In this document: piece by piece, positions 36,147 through 46,800 of the stretch | Numbering within the stretch: position 1 is the first letter of the stretch | Layout of the letters: every line of letters begins with the position of its first letter | NCBI GenBank assembly: GCA_965199895.1 | Contig: CBDATJ010000016.1 | Span: 186,001 to 250,000, forward strand | Direction of reading: 5' to 3' | Origin: Bin55 sp965199895 | Lineage (GTDB): Bacteria > Pseudomonadota > Gammaproteobacteria > Pseudomonadales > Azotimanducaceae | Length of the DNA stretch: 64,000 nt | Program-made: the position numbers and the translations under genes | Notes under the pieces: generated by a model | The model's database searches: none | What the model saw: the letters and a program-made list of their open reading frames with translations, nothing else | What the model was told of the DNA's origin: nothing

Positions 36147-37961
36147 TTGACTGTGGAAGCAAACACGCTCAATAGTGAGCAAGTACGTTTCAAGAAACTA
36201 ATCGCTCTAGGAAGAGAGCAGGGTTTCCTTACCTTTGAGGAACTCCACGACCATCTCTCCGATGCAGTCCAAGACTCTCACCAAATCGAAGAAATTAAGA
36301 CCCTTCTGCATGGACTTGGGATTGTCGTTACCGGAGGTGAAACGAACGAACACCAGGGCATACTCCCTCCTTCATCAACGTCGACTGAGCTTGATTCCGA
36401 TGAAGTAGCGAACGAAGTTCTCCTCGCACTTCAGGATCAACAGCGGCATCCTAAAGATCCCACCCGTCTCTACTTGCGAGACATGAATGGAATCGAATTG
36501 CTTACGCGTGAGCAAGAAGTCAGTATTGCTAAAAGGTATGAAGAAGGATTACGGGAAACCACAGCTGCGATTGCTAAATTCCCGGGAGTCGTCGAGTACT
36601 TGCTGGATACTTTTGATTCCGCATATGAGAACCGCACCCTCGACCTGCTGGTGGTTTGCTACCTTGATCCGGTCGATAAGCTCCCTGAGGTTACTCAAGC
36701 TGACCCTAACCAAAAAAAGAAATCGCGTGGTCCACGAAAACCCTATCCCGATGCTGAAGTCGCAAAGAAACGTTTTCGGCAAATTAAACGTGACTTCGAT
36801 GCCTACAACAAGTTGAAGAACGCTAGCAACGGCAACGGTGTTGAAACCAAGCGCGCCTTGGAAAGGATGTGTGATAAAGTCTCTCGCATCAAGTTAACAC
36901 CGCAATTGCACCAGATCTTGTTGGAAATGCCTCAATCAGTTATACAGTCAGTGAGAGAATATGAGAAAAAAATCTTTCAACTCTGCAAAGAAGCTAGTCT
37001 ACCAAACGAAGTCATTCCCAAAAGTACCTACTATCGTATTACAACCATTGGTTGGGTTGATAGAGAAATTGAATCGAAAAAGAAATGGAGTTCAAAACTT
37101 CGGACGTTGTATGCAGACATCGACCGGGCTCAACGTCGGATTCGCCAGCTACTCCATCGGTCAAATGTCAGTTTGCGGGAACTCAGCGAAATCGAAATAG
37201 GGATTAGAGCTGGGGAACGCAAATCTGAACTAGCAACAACGGAAATGGTGGAAGCAAACCTCCGATTAGTCATGTCGATTGCTAAGAAATACCTGAATCG
37301 TGGTATGCAGTTTCTAGATTTGGTCCAGGAAGGAAACTTAGGGTTATTGAAAGCGGTTACCAAGTATGAATACCGACGAGGTTACAAGTTTTCGACCTAT
37401 GCGACATGGTGGATTCGACAGTCTATTACTCGAGCAATCATCGATCATTCTCGTACGATTCGCGTTCCAGTTCACGTCTTGGATTCAATCAATCGAATGA
37501 ACCGAAATCAACGCCAACTGATGCAAGAACTTGGACGAACCCCTACTGCTAGTGAGATCAGTGAGCGAGCCAACATCAGCAAAGAACGGATGTGCAAGAT
37601 CGAGATAATGGCAAAAGAACCCATCTCAAGCGATCTTCCAGCCCATGATGACGAAGATGCGGCTATTCGAGACTTTATCACTGATCCAGATTCATCTCCA
37701 CCATCTGAACTAGTTGAAAGTGCCGAAATTCAACGAGAGCTAACCAAGGTTCTGAATCAACTCAGTGAACGGGAAGCCGCTATCTTGAAAATGCGCTTTG
37801 GTATTGGAGTGCACAACGATGCCACACTGGATGAACTAGGAGATCAGTTTGAAGTGACCCGAGAAAGGGTGCGTCAAATTGAGCTAAAAGCGCTTCGCAA
37901 GTTACGCCATCCTCAACGATCCTTGCACCTTAAAAGTTTCTTGAACGAGCCACCAAGTTAG
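36147..37961 (+). CDS. Second full-length RpoD-like primary sigma factor
   Basis: A 604-residue group 1 sigma factor paralogous to the one at 30124. It has region 1.1 (LIALGREQGFLTFEELHDHL), region 1.2 (LYLRDMNGIELLTREQEVSI), an insert, region 2 (YKFSTYATWWIRQSITRAI), region 3 and the finger with DDEDAAIRDFITDPD. Its 4.2 segment TLDELGDQFEVTRERVRQIE, near residue 560, is followed by the canonical LRKLRHPQRS and LKSFL tail that the operon copy lacks. The DNA-reading residues are conserved in both. Identity along the insert is low, so the duplication is old or one copy was acquired. Start is TTG 36147 (GTG 36153 also possible). Its stop overlaps the glyS stop by four bases. Confidence 0.92.
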   Translation: MTVEANTLNSEQVRFKKLIALGREQGFLTFEELHDHLSDAVQDSHQIEEIKTLLHGLGIVVTGGETNEHQGILPPSSTSTELDSDEVANEVLLALQDQQRHPKDPTRLYLRDMNGIELLTREQEVSIAKRYEEGLRETTAAIAKFPGVVEYLLDTFDSAYENRTLDLLVVCYLDPVDKLPEVTQADPNQKKKSRGPRKPYPDAEVAKKRFRQIKRDFDAYNKLKNASNGNGVETKRALERMCDKVSRIKLTPQLHQILLEMPQSVIQSVREYEKKIFQLCKEASLPNEVIPKSTYYRITTIGWVDREIESKKKWSSKLRTLYADIDRAQRRIRQLLHRSNVSLRELSEIEIGIRAGERKSELATTEMVEANLRLVMSIAKKYLNRGMQFLDLVQEGNLGLLKAVTKYEYRRGYKFSTYATWWIRQSITRAIIDHSRTIRVPVHVLDSINRMNRNQRQLMQELGRTPTASEISERANISKERMCKIEIMAKEPISSDLPAHDDEDAAIRDFITDPDSSPPSELVESAEIQRELTKVLNQLSEREAAILKMRFGIGVHNDATLDELGDQFEVTRERVRQIELKALRKLRHPQRSLHLKSFLNEPPS

Positions 37962-39322
37962 GACAAATTCAACGTACCTAGGATATGGGCAGACAATTCT
38001 GTTCGATGGGTACGAAATTGCGTCATCGTATCTCGATCCCGTACCGTGACCGTCTCATCTTCAAGTGACTGGAAGTCTACGGTTACACACATGGGGGTAC
38101 CGGCCTCATCGTGTTTGCGATAGCTCTTGCCAATATTCCCAGTATTTTCTAGCATTACTCTACCAAATCTGAGCGCTTGTAGTTCTCGAACAATGATTCT
38201 GGCTAAAGCCACAATTTCTTCGTTGTTTTTCTTGAGCGGTACTACCACTACCTTGATAGGTGACAAGTGAGGTCGTAACCGCAGTACGGTACGTTTTGAC
38301 CCGTTTTGTAACTCCTCAACTTCATAAGCTTCATTGAGCAGAGCTAACACCCCTCGATCAACGCCGGCAGAAGGTTCGATCACATAGGGTACAAACCAAC
38401 TATTGGTACTCAGATCTTGTAGTGCAAGTCGCGCTGTCGTATCTGGGTTTGGTTTCACACTCGACTGAATGTTGAGTTTGTCTTGAGCCTTGGAATGTGA
38501 GCCTAAATCAAAGTCAGATCGGTTCGCTATTCCCTCTAACTCTTCTTCGCCATGAGGAAATCGATAGAAGAGATCTATCGTTGCTTTGGAATAGTGCGCG
38601 AGTTCACCAGCGGGTACCTCATAGAGTCTGAGTCGTTCTTTTGAAATTCCTTGATCCACCCACCAATTTAAGCGATGTTCGACCCAATACTTGTGCCACT
38701 CTTCATCGGTTCCGGGACGAACAAAAAACTCTAACTCCATTTGTTCGAACTCTCGAACTCGGAAGATGAAATTTCGAGGAGTGATTTCGTTACGAAACGC
38801 CTTTCCGATTTGCGCGATTCCAAATGGAACTGTTCTAGCGGTTGAATCAACCACGTTTTTGAAGTTTGCGAAGATGTGCTGTGCCGTTTCTGGTCGCAAA
38901 TAAGCAAAGCTCGAGTCGTCTTCGACGGGTCCAACGTTAGTTTTGAACATCAGGTTGAACGGACGCGGATCTGTCAATTGGTCCGAACCACAATGAGGAC
39001 ACCGGCCGTTATCCAACTGATCAGCACGAGTACGACGTTTACACGATAAGCAATCAACGAGAGGGTCGGTGAAGGTTTCTTCATGACCGGAATGACGCAA
39101 CAGTAATCGGTGAGTCAGAATCGAAGCATCAAGCCCTTCAACATCATCACGGTCGTAAACCATGGAGCGCCACCAAGCTGCTTTCAGGTTGTTTTTGAGC
39201 TCAACTCCCAGGGGTCCGTAGTCATAGCTCCCTTGGAGACCGCCGTATATTTCGCTGGATTGGAAGACAAAACCTCGCCGCTTACACAAGCTGGTGAGTT
39301 CGTCCATACTCGGTGCTGTCAT
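37958..39322 (-). CDS. glyS: Glycyl-tRNA synthetase, single-chain alpha2 type
   Basis: A 454-residue class II aminoacyl-tRNA synthetase that charges tRNA-Gly. The N-terminal SLCKRRGFVFQSSEIYGGLQ, the zinc-ribbon-like CLSCKRRTRADQLDNGRCPH, motif 2 FRNEITPRNFIFRVREFEQM and the motif 3 region with PYVIEPSAGVDRGVLALL are all typical of the homodimeric GlyRS found in archaea, eukaryotes and some bacteria. Most Gammaproteobacteria use the unrelated alpha2-beta2 enzyme, so this type is unexpected here. The C-terminal anticodon-binding domain ends at THRTELSAHILGTL. It is convergent with the second sigma gene with a 4-bp overlap. Confidence 0.95.
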   Translation of the reverse strand: MTAPSMDELTSLCKRRGFVFQSSEIYGGLQGSYDYGPLGVELKNNLKAAWWRSMVYDRDDVEGLDASILTHRLLLRHSGHEETFTDPLVDCLSCKRRTRADQLDNGRCPHCGSDQLTDPRPFNLMFKTNVGPVEDDSSFAYLRPETAQHIFANFKNVVDSTARTVPFGIAQIGKAFRNEITPRNFIFRVREFEQMELEFFVRPGTDEEWHKYWVEHRLNWWVDQGISKERLRLYEVPAGELAHYSKATIDLFYRFPHGEEELEGIANRSDFDLGSHSKAQDKLNIQSSVKPNPDTTARLALQDLSTNSWFVPYVIEPSAGVDRGVLALLNEAYEVEELQNGSKRTVLRLRPHLSPIKVVVVPLKKNNEEIVALARIIVRELQALRFGRVMLENTGNIGKSYRKHDEAGTPMCVTVDFQSLEDETVTVRDRDTMTQFRTHRTELSAHILGTLNLS

Positions 39323-39419
39323 AGTTTTCTTAACAATTGACGCTGAAGAACAGCTCTAGGAAGGTTAGAAGCGAGAAATTGTAGAGGTTAGAGTTCTGGT
39401 TAAGACTCAAATGTACTGT

Positions 39420-40400
39420 TCAGTGGTTACTATTGGCTTTATCTCGTGTACCAAGATCATTAAGTTTGTTCACAGAATCCACAATCTTCCGACCAGACAC
39501 TCCCAAATCATTGACATCTTTTTGGGCTTGATTGAAGTGTTGAGATAGTCGTGCCAAACGATCATTGAACCTACCGACGTTTTCTGAGATGATCCGGAGA
39601 CCGTTCAAAATCTCATCAGATCGCACCCGAATGTCGTAGTCACGGAATATAGCTCTCAAAGTGACAATAGTTGCCATCATTGTGGAGGGGCTAACGATGA
39701 ATACTCGAAGTTTTTGGGACTCACCTACTATTTCAGGTAGCTCTGTGTGAATCATTGAAAACACTGCTTCTGAAGGCAAGAACATGAGCGCACAATCCGC
39801 AGTGATCCCAGGAATGATGTATTTGTCCGCAATATCCCGCAAGTGTGTACGAACCCGAGCTGCTAGCTCCCGCTTGGCATTTAATTTCTCTTGGTCACTA
39901 CCCGCATCTGAATAAGCAACGAAACTTTCCCATGGGAATTTAGAATCAATCGCTAAGCTCCCCGAAGGCTCGGGCATTTTCAATAAGCAATCGACACGAG
40001 TGATGGAACTACGTTTGGTGTTTTTTAGCGAAGCCTGAAACTCGTAAAACTCCTTTGGTAGAGTATCTTTGACGATGTCCATGAGTTGAATTTCGCCAAA
40101 CCGACCTCTTGCTTGTTTATTAGTCATGACTTGATTGAGTGTTTCCAAGCCACGCGAAAGATCGTGGATACTTCGTTGGGTCTCAAGAATCTGACCCAGT
40201 GATCTTTGCACTCCCTGAAGATGATTCATAGTTTCTTGCATGCTTCCAGACACACGTTCGTTGAGTAATCCCGCTTGCTGAAGTTGCTCGTCTTTGCTCT
40301 TGTCGTACATTCTCTTGAATAACACATACAGAATGATGACCATTGCCACAGCTATCAGTACTGCAATGACCAACAAGATTAGGATCGTTTGGCTGTTCAT
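39420..40400 (-). CDS. rmuC: DNA recombination protein RmuC
   Basis: A 326-residue RmuC-family protein. An N-terminal membrane anchor (residues about 6-27) is followed by a coiled coil and the conserved nuclease-like domain with RGRFGEIQLMDIVKDTLPKE, VDCLLKMPEPSGSLAIDSKF and FLPSEAVFSMIHTELPEI. The Asp/Lys of the last-but-one motif recalls a PD-(D/E)XK core. RmuC limits inversions between short repeats in E. coli; its mechanism is not settled. The gene is divergent from the FAD oxidase gene at 40498. Confidence 0.88.
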   Translation of the reverse strand: MNSQTILILLVIAVLIAVAMVIILYVLFKRMYDKSKDEQLQQAGLLNERVSGSMQETMNHLQGVQRSLGQILETQRSIHDLSRGLETLNQVMTNKQARGRFGEIQLMDIVKDTLPKEFYEFQASLKNTKRSSITRVDCLLKMPEPSGSLAIDSKFPWESFVAYSDAGSDQEKLNAKRELAARVRTHLRDIADKYIIPGITADCALMFLPSEAVFSMIHTELPEIVGESQKLRVFIVSPSTMMATIVTLRAIFRDYDIRVRSDEILNGLRIISENVGRFNDRLARLSQHFNQAQKDVNDLGVSGRKIVDSVNKLNDLGTRDKANSNH

Positions 40401-40497
40401 ATCAACTCTATGGGTGGGAGTGGGGTGTTGGATTCCTTTGTTTTCAAGACTGAATTATCATTTAACTCACCGTTTTAATCGATAAATTCCCCCGACC

Positions 40498-41871
40498 GTG
40501 AATCCAGTTGTCCAACAACTCCAGCAAATAGTCGAACCAAATTCAATCTTGCTCGGTGACGCTGTGCGCTCTCGAATCGAACGCATTTGGACTACACATT
40601 GTGTCCAGGCATCAGCAATTGTTCGACCTCGAACTACTGAAGAAGTCAGTGCAGTTTTGCGTTGCTGTTACGAAAATGATCAGACCGTTGTGACTCATGG
40701 TGGACTAACAGGTCTGGTAGACGGTGCACTCACTAAATCCTCTGATATTGCTCTTTCAACCGAACGAATAAATCAAATTGAGGATATCAACCCTCAAAAT
40801 CGAACCATGACCGTTCAAGCGGGTGCTAAGTTGCAACAGGTCCAAGAAGCTGCAGAGCGTCATGGTTTAATGTTCGCTCTCGACCTCGGGGCGAGGGGAT
40901 CGTGCACCATCGGTGGGAATATCTCCACCAATGCAGGTGGAAATCGGGTTATTCGCTACGGAATGATGCGCGATATGGTATTGGGAGTCGAAGCCGTACT
41001 TGCAGATGGGACGGTTTTAACTTCCCTAAACGACATCATAAAAAACAATGCAGGCTACGACCTAAAACACCTATTCATCGGCACGGAAGGTACACTCGGC
41101 ATCGTGACCCGAGCCATACTAAGACTGCGTGAAGAACCCCTAAGTGACGAAAGCGCGTTCATTGCGGTCGATGATTTCGACAAGATTCCACTCTTATTGA
41201 AGAGTTTGGATCGCCAGTTAGGGGGCAACTTGACTTCTTTTGAGGTTATGTGGAACGACTTCTACTCTCACATCATTGAAACGAACAGTGAGCACACCCC
41301 ACCCTTACCTGTTGGGTCACCCTACTATATTTTGGTCGAAGCCTGGGGCGGTAACCAACAACTAGATAGAGAGCGTATGGAGCAAGCTCTCTCGAAGGTT
41401 TATGAAGACGGATTAGCAACTGACATTGTCATCGCGCAAAACAAGGCTCAAAGCAAGACTTTTTGGGCCATCCGTGATGATGTTGAGCAACTAATGTGTG
41501 ATCTCCCTGCTTACGTGTTCGATGTCAGTCTCCGTATCAATGACGCTAAAAACTACGTTGCAGAGGTCAATCGGCTGTTGAAGGAGAAGTTTGGTTTCTA
41601 CCGTATTTACACCTTTGGTCACTTGGGAGACGGAAACATCCACTTTGTAATCCATGTAGGTACTGATTGCTCTTCTCGACACTTGGTCGATCACTGTGTT
41701 TATGAGCCGCTTCGAGCGATCCGAGGATCAGTATCCGCCGAACACGGAATTGGATTGGAAAAGAAGAGCTATCTGGAAATTTCCAGAGACGAGACAGAAC
41801 TCCATGTGATGCGTTCTCTGAAATCGACGCTGGATCCCAAAGGAATACTCAACCCAGGTCTCGTCTTCTAG
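40498..41871 (+). CDS. FAD-linked oxidase (GlcD/D-2-hydroxyglutarate dehydrogenase family)
   Basis: A 457-residue vanillyl-alcohol-oxidase-fold flavoenzyme. The FAD-binding domain has VVTHGGLTGLVDGA and GSCTIGGNISTNAGGNRVIRYG; the C-terminal substrate domain has YTFGHLGDGNIHFVIH and SAEHGIGLEKKSYL, the catalytic motifs of D-2-hydroxyacid dehydrogenases. Such enzymes oxidise D-lactate, glycolate or D-2-hydroxyglutarate and pass electrons to a quinone or ETF; the substrate here is unknown. It starts with GTG at 40498. No iron-sulfur partner (GlcF) is nearby, which fits the single-subunit D-2-hydroxyglutarate type. Confidence 0.88.
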   Translation: MNPVVQQLQQIVEPNSILLGDAVRSRIERIWTTHCVQASAIVRPRTTEEVSAVLRCCYENDQTVVTHGGLTGLVDGALTKSSDIALSTERINQIEDINPQNRTMTVQAGAKLQQVQEAAERHGLMFALDLGARGSCTIGGNISTNAGGNRVIRYGMMRDMVLGVEAVLADGTVLTSLNDIIKNNAGYDLKHLFIGTEGTLGIVTRAILRLREEPLSDESAFIAVDDFDKIPLLLKSLDRQLGGNLTSFEVMWNDFYSHIIETNSEHTPPLPVGSPYYILVEAWGGNQQLDRERMEQALSKVYEDGLATDIVIAQNKAQSKTFWAIRDDVEQLMCDLPAYVFDVSLRINDAKNYVAEVNRLLKEKFGFYRIYTFGHLGDGNIHFVIHVGTDCSSRHLVDHCVYEPLRAIRGSVSAEHGIGLEKKSYLEISRDETELHVMRSLKSTLDPKGILNPGLVF

Positions 41872-41894
41872 TTCGATGAATCGATCAGATTGGT

Positions 41895-42884
41895 CTATTC
41901 GCTTTGGTTACTCAATGGTTCTTCGCGTTGTCGCAAGAATTCTTTTATTTCACCACGACCACTAAAGATGTCTTCTAGAGACCTTTTGATGCCGATGAGT
42001 TCAACTACTTTTTGAGTAGAAGTCCAATCTAATTCGAGTGCTGAATACAGGTTGCCACCCATATGATCGGTAGCAGTCAAATCTGCGCCTAGCTCAATCA
42101 ATAGCTCAACCAATTCTCGGTAACCTAGAAATGCTGCTATGAGTAATGAGGTAGATCCGGAGGGAGTTCGACCTTCAATATCTGCACCTGCACCAATCAG
42201 TGCTTTCACGATTTCATCTCGATGAAAAACTACGGCAGCAATGAGTACGGGCGACCCATCAGGTGAATAGAGTGAGCTAAGGTCAGATTCAAGATGTGGG
42301 GTTACCAAGTCCAACTCATCTATTTCGATCCCTAACCATATATCTTTGGGCGTGTCGGTACGTAGAGCTTGAATCATTAATGCTCGAATCTTTTTTCTGC
42401 CCTCTGCGACTGACTCTTCTGTCACCGATAGCGAAAGGATGTCGTTCAATAACCAATGGGTGAAATTCCAGTCTAGAGTCAACATCCCTAGTGGTGAGAT
42501 GCCATCTTCATTTCTGACGCTAGGGTCTGCCCCGTAATTTAACAGAATCTTTGCTGAATCAGCAGCTCCTGCAAATGCTGCCAAAGAAAGGGCTGTATTG
42601 CCTCTTATATCACGCAAGTAGATTTTTGCACCTTTTTCAAGTAGAAGTTCTACTGCTTCAGGTTTGCGCAAGAGCACGGCATAAGACAAAGGCGACACTT
42701 CGTCTGCAGTAGTTTGAGCGTTGATATCAGCACCATGGTTGATCGCGTCCTTGAGGCTATCAATCCCGGCTTCAACTGCAGTCCAAATATCAGTCTCATG
42801 TGCAAGGGTTGAAATCCCCAGCATCGACACTATCAGGGAGGAGATCACTCCAGGCAACACATGGTTTAAAGATCTATTTGTCAC
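41895..42884 (-). CDS. Exported ankyrin-repeat protein
   Basis: A 329-residue protein with an N-terminal signal peptide or anchor (PGVISSLIVSMLGISTLAHE) and two blocks of ankyrin repeats. The first block contains LKDAINHGADINAQ, AVELLLEKGAKIYLRD and SAKILLNYGADPSVRN. The second contains IVKALIGAGADIEGRT and LVELLIELGADLTATD. Between them is a region of about 80 residues without repeats. A periplasmic protein-binding scaffold is likely. Function and partners are not known, and neighbouring genes do not suggest one. Confidence 0.82.
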   Translation of the reverse strand: MTNRSLNHVLPGVISSLIVSMLGISTLAHETDIWTAVEAGIDSLKDAINHGADINAQTTADEVSPLSYAVLLRKPEAVELLLEKGAKIYLRDIRGNTALSLAAFAGAADSAKILLNYGADPSVRNEDGISPLGMLTLDWNFTHWLLNDILSLSVTEESVAEGRKKIRALMIQALRTDTPKDIWLGIEIDELDLVTPHLESDLSSLYSPDGSPVLIAAVVFHRDEIVKALIGAGADIEGRTPSGSTSLLIAAFLGYRELVELLIELGADLTATDHMGGNLYSALELDWTSTQKVVELIGIKRSLEDIFSGRGEIKEFLRQREEPLSNQSE

Positions 42885-42930
42885 GTCAGAATTCCCTATT
42901 TCAATCTATGTTTCACTAATGTGAACGCAA

Positions 42931-43767
42931 TCATTCGAAAATGCATTGTCCTTGATCCAATACAACTTCACCCCGTTGATTTGCTGTTTGGAACAATGCA
43001 GTATTACCATCAACCCACATCGAAACGGTAAGGGTGTCACCAGGTATCACTGGTCTAGAGAAACGACCTTGCATGGATTTGAACCGTGATGGGTCGCTGT
43101 CACATAAAGTATGGAGTAAGGCTCGTCCCGTAAAACCATAGGTGCATAACCCGTGTAGGATCGGTTTTGGAAATCCGCCCATGGATGAAAATGCGGGATC
43201 TGAATGAAGCGGATTGCGGTCACCAGAGAGCCGATAGGTCAATGCTTGATCTTCACGAGTGATGTAGCTCACTGTGTGAGTCGGAGCATCACATGGAATC
43301 TGTAGTTTGGTCGACGAGCCACGCTCACCACCCCATCCCCCTTCACCTCTAAAGTAGAGTGCGGACGTAGTCTTTAGCAGTAGTTTGCCCGTAACTTTAT
43401 CGGTAGATTCCGATTCCATCTCAACTATGGCTGCATTACCTTTATCCCAGATTCCCGATATTCGACCACGACTTTCGATCTCTCCATCGACGGGAATTTC
43501 ACCAAATAACTCAATTCCTTGCTCTGCATGAACCATCAGAGTAGGGTTATAAGTTCCTATCTCGTTGAGTGGTACCCCACCACTACCAATAATCACCGCA
43601 AAGGTGGGAAGTACCTGTTGTGGAGTGTTGTGGGTATTTTCAGTTGTGAATTGCAATTCACTTGTGCCCGCTCCTACGCCCACAGCGTAGAGTAATGCGT
43701 CTTTGCTCGTCCATTTTCGGGTAATGGGTCCGCCGGTTTTATCGAGAGCGTTGGGATCAATTGCCAT
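42931..43767 (-). CDS. MaoC-family enoyl-CoA hydratase 2
   Basis: A 278-residue double-hotdog protein of the R-specific hydratase (MaoC) family. The hydratase-2 motif is clear in YRLSGDRNPLHSDPAFSSMG followed by GFPKPILHGLCTYG, where the Asp and His of DRNPLH are the catalytic pair. The N-terminal hotdog (about residues 1-130) is degenerate and serves the acyl chain, as in peroxisomal hydratase 2. It should hydrate trans-2-enoyl-CoA to (R)-3-hydroxyacyl-CoA in fatty acid or polyester metabolism. The neighbours are the ankyrin protein and the SNF2 helicase, with no fatty-acid genes adjacent. Confidence 0.87.
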   Translation of the reverse strand: MAIDPNALDKTGGPITRKWTSKDALLYAVGVGAGTSELQFTTENTHNTPQQVLPTFAVIIGSGGVPLNEIGTYNPTLMVHAEQGIELFGEIPVDGEIESRGRISGIWDKGNAAIVEMESESTDKVTGKLLLKTTSALYFRGEGGWGGERGSSTKLQIPCDAPTHTVSYITREDQALTYRLSGDRNPLHSDPAFSSMGGFPKPILHGLCTYGFTGRALLHTLCDSDPSRFKSMQGRFSRPVIPGDTLTVSMWVDGNTALFQTANQRGEVVLDQGQCIFE

Positions 43768-43815
43768 ATCAAATTGCTCCTAGAAATTTCTCAAATTTAA
43801 CATCCTATTTTAGGA

Positions 43816-46800
43816 CTAAGGTTGCGTACGCAAGGAGACAATTTCACGAATTTCTTCAGTTGAAAGATCGGTGATTGAGAGATTTCCGCCAACAACTATT
43901 CGGTCAGCTAAATCCTTCTTGCCTTCAATCATATCGTTGATTCTCTCCTCGAACGTATTTTCGGTGATGAGTCGGTGCACTAATACGTTTTGAGTCTGAC
44001 CAATGCGAAAAGCTCGGTCGGTTGCTTGTGCTTCAACTGCTGGATTCCACCACAGATCGTAGTGGATTACTTGGCTCGCTGCAGTGAGGTTGAATCCTAG
44101 GCCTCCCGCCTTGAGTGACAGCACCATCGCTCGCGATTTACTGTCTTGTTGGAACGATTCAATCATTTCATCTCGACCTTTGCGTGAAACGCTCCCATGT
44201 AAGAAATTGGGCTCAAAATCACACTCTTGTTTCACACATTCAACCAGCTGTTGTCCCATCTCAGCAAACTGAGTGAATACTATGACTTTTTCGTTCACTT
44301 CCAATGCTTCTTTCAGGATTTCAGTGAAAAGCATGAGCTTCCCTGACTCTTCTACCGACGAATAGTCTCGTTTGAGGAAGTGGCTGGGAGAGTTGCAGAT
44401 CTGTTTCAGTTTGATAATCAAGGTTAGGACATTGGCGCGACGTTCCCGGGTGTCTTCGGTGGTCTCAAGCTTGGACATCGCACTATCGACCATCTGCTTG
44501 TAGAGTAGTACTTGTTCGGGAGTTAACGAACAGTAGCGATCTGATTCGATTTTTTCGGGTAGATCACTGATGATTGAAGTATCAGTTTTGATTCTGCGAA
44601 GAATGAAGGGTGCTGTGATGCGGCGGAATTTATCGAGTGTTTCTTGATCTCGATCCAGTTCAATAGGTTTTGCATATTCAGTTGCAAATTCCTTTCTTGA
44701 TCCAAGAAAATCCTTCATCGCAAAGTCGAAGATACTCCAGTAATCGAGTAAACGATTTTCTACTGGAGTCCCCGTCAACGCAACCCTAATGGGTGCCATG
44801 ATGCGTTTTACTGACTTGGTCTGCTGGGTGGTTGGATTCTTGATGTTCTGTGCTTCATCAATGACGACGGTATTGATGGATTTTTGTTCGAGCTCTTCAG
44901 CATCCGTTCGTACGACTCCGTAGCTGGTCAGTACCACATCACCCTTGAGTGTAGAGTAATCTCTATTGCTACCGTGGAAAGTTGACACGGTAAGACTGGG
45001 AGCAAACCTCTCGATCTCTTTGCGCCAATTCGTAATAAGAGAAGTAGGGACAACAATAAGCGCTTTGCTCTGTTCAAACGCGCCGGATGCTTTCTGGTGA
45101 AGCAGCAACGCAATCACCTGTAGGGTTTTACCTAGACCCATATCGTCAGCAAGCAGAGAACCAAAACCCAATTTAGCGTTTTTGACCAACCACTCGTACC
45201 CAACCTTCTGATAATCGCGCAGAGTCGCGTTGAGGCCCTTGGGTAGCGGAGGAGATTCAGCACCCATGATGGAAGACAGCAATTCTCTGAAAGATTGATC
45301 TAGTTTGACTTCTGCGTCGTTAAAGGCACCGGTTAGACCTGCTTTCAAAATCTCAGATGATGACATTGAGTCGGGTAGTTCATCAAGCTGTTCGACTACT
45401 CGATCCACTTGCTCCTCTTCAATCAGAACAAATTCATCATTGACTTGTACCAGACCCGTCACTTTACCCGCGAGTTTGAGGAAGTCTTCTCGAGAGAGTT
45501 GTGTCTCTCCCACTGCAACATCCCACTCAAACGACACCAAATCTTCAAGTTGCATATAACTGCTCAATGCTGAACTAGAACTTGAAACACGAACCGATAC
45601 TTTCGGTCGTACCAACATCTCAATGCTGGGAGGTAATACCAACTGCACTCCTAATAATCGGAGCACCGGCAAAGTTTCAAGAAGTATCGGGGTGAAATCG
45701 TAGAGTGAATACTCCAGACTTTCTTCGGTATCCGTGATGGCATCATTCAACAATCGCGAAAGATCAGGAAAGTAACTGGCAATAAACGTCAGATCTCTCC
45801 AGATCAAGACACTTCCTTCAATCGATCTCGCTTGTTTGTGAAATTCTGACAGAGACCAACGCTCTGAATCTTGTTGGACTTCAACAGTCATCTTTAGTGA
45901 CGTATCAGTGCGAACTCCCTCGACCATTGCATGCTTTTTCTTGTGTTTTAAGCGAGTGGCTCCACCGTTTTCGATTGCTGCAACTTCAACAAATATGGTG
46001 TGTTTTCGGTCACGGAGAGTGAGGCAGTTCAACCAACGTTCGACCACGTGGCGATCTGCGCCATTCTTGAACGGCTTAGTCCGAGACCCCTCTCGTGTGA
46101 AGAACCAATTCAAAACCCGATCAGAGTGTTCGGCTTCCGGGGCAAAGTGAAACGCTAATTCGATGAAATAAGCAAAAATCAACTCCAATGCGGTGCTGAC
46201 TTGATCTTCCGCTGAAAGTGCCGTTCCTTCCTCGGACGCACCATTGTCTGTGTCTGGACTGACTCTGATTAACTGGTCGGGACAAGCAGCGCGAAGTTTC
46301 TCCAGTATCGCAGTCACTGATTGGTCTAATTCAGCCGGCCGCCATCCAATTTGAGCTGGACTGCGAGGTTTGATACTGAGATAGGGAACCAAAGCTTGTT
46401 GCTGAAGAATCTTGAGAGCAAATCGAAATAAGACATACCAATAAATCCCATAGGTATCTTGTCTGTCTCCGGACTGCCAACCCAGATATCTCAATTGAAA
46501 AAGCTCTGCAATCCAGGTATGAGCTATGGGATGAAGAACCTTTCCATTTCGATCCAATAACCCTTCAAAGTCACCGTGTTTGTCTAACTGGAGGGTGGTT
46601 CCTTGGTAATCGCGTACGCGAATGACTGACCCCATTTCTTGAGATGTCAAACGGTTAATCCGATCACTCACACGCTCATATTGCTCCTTCAAAACGGTAT
46701 GGAAATCACCAGAGTAGAAGAGTGGTTCGGATTGCAAGAGTCGGAAGATTTGAGTGCCTAGATTGGGTACCCTAGACAAATCGATCTCAAGCAACTCGTA

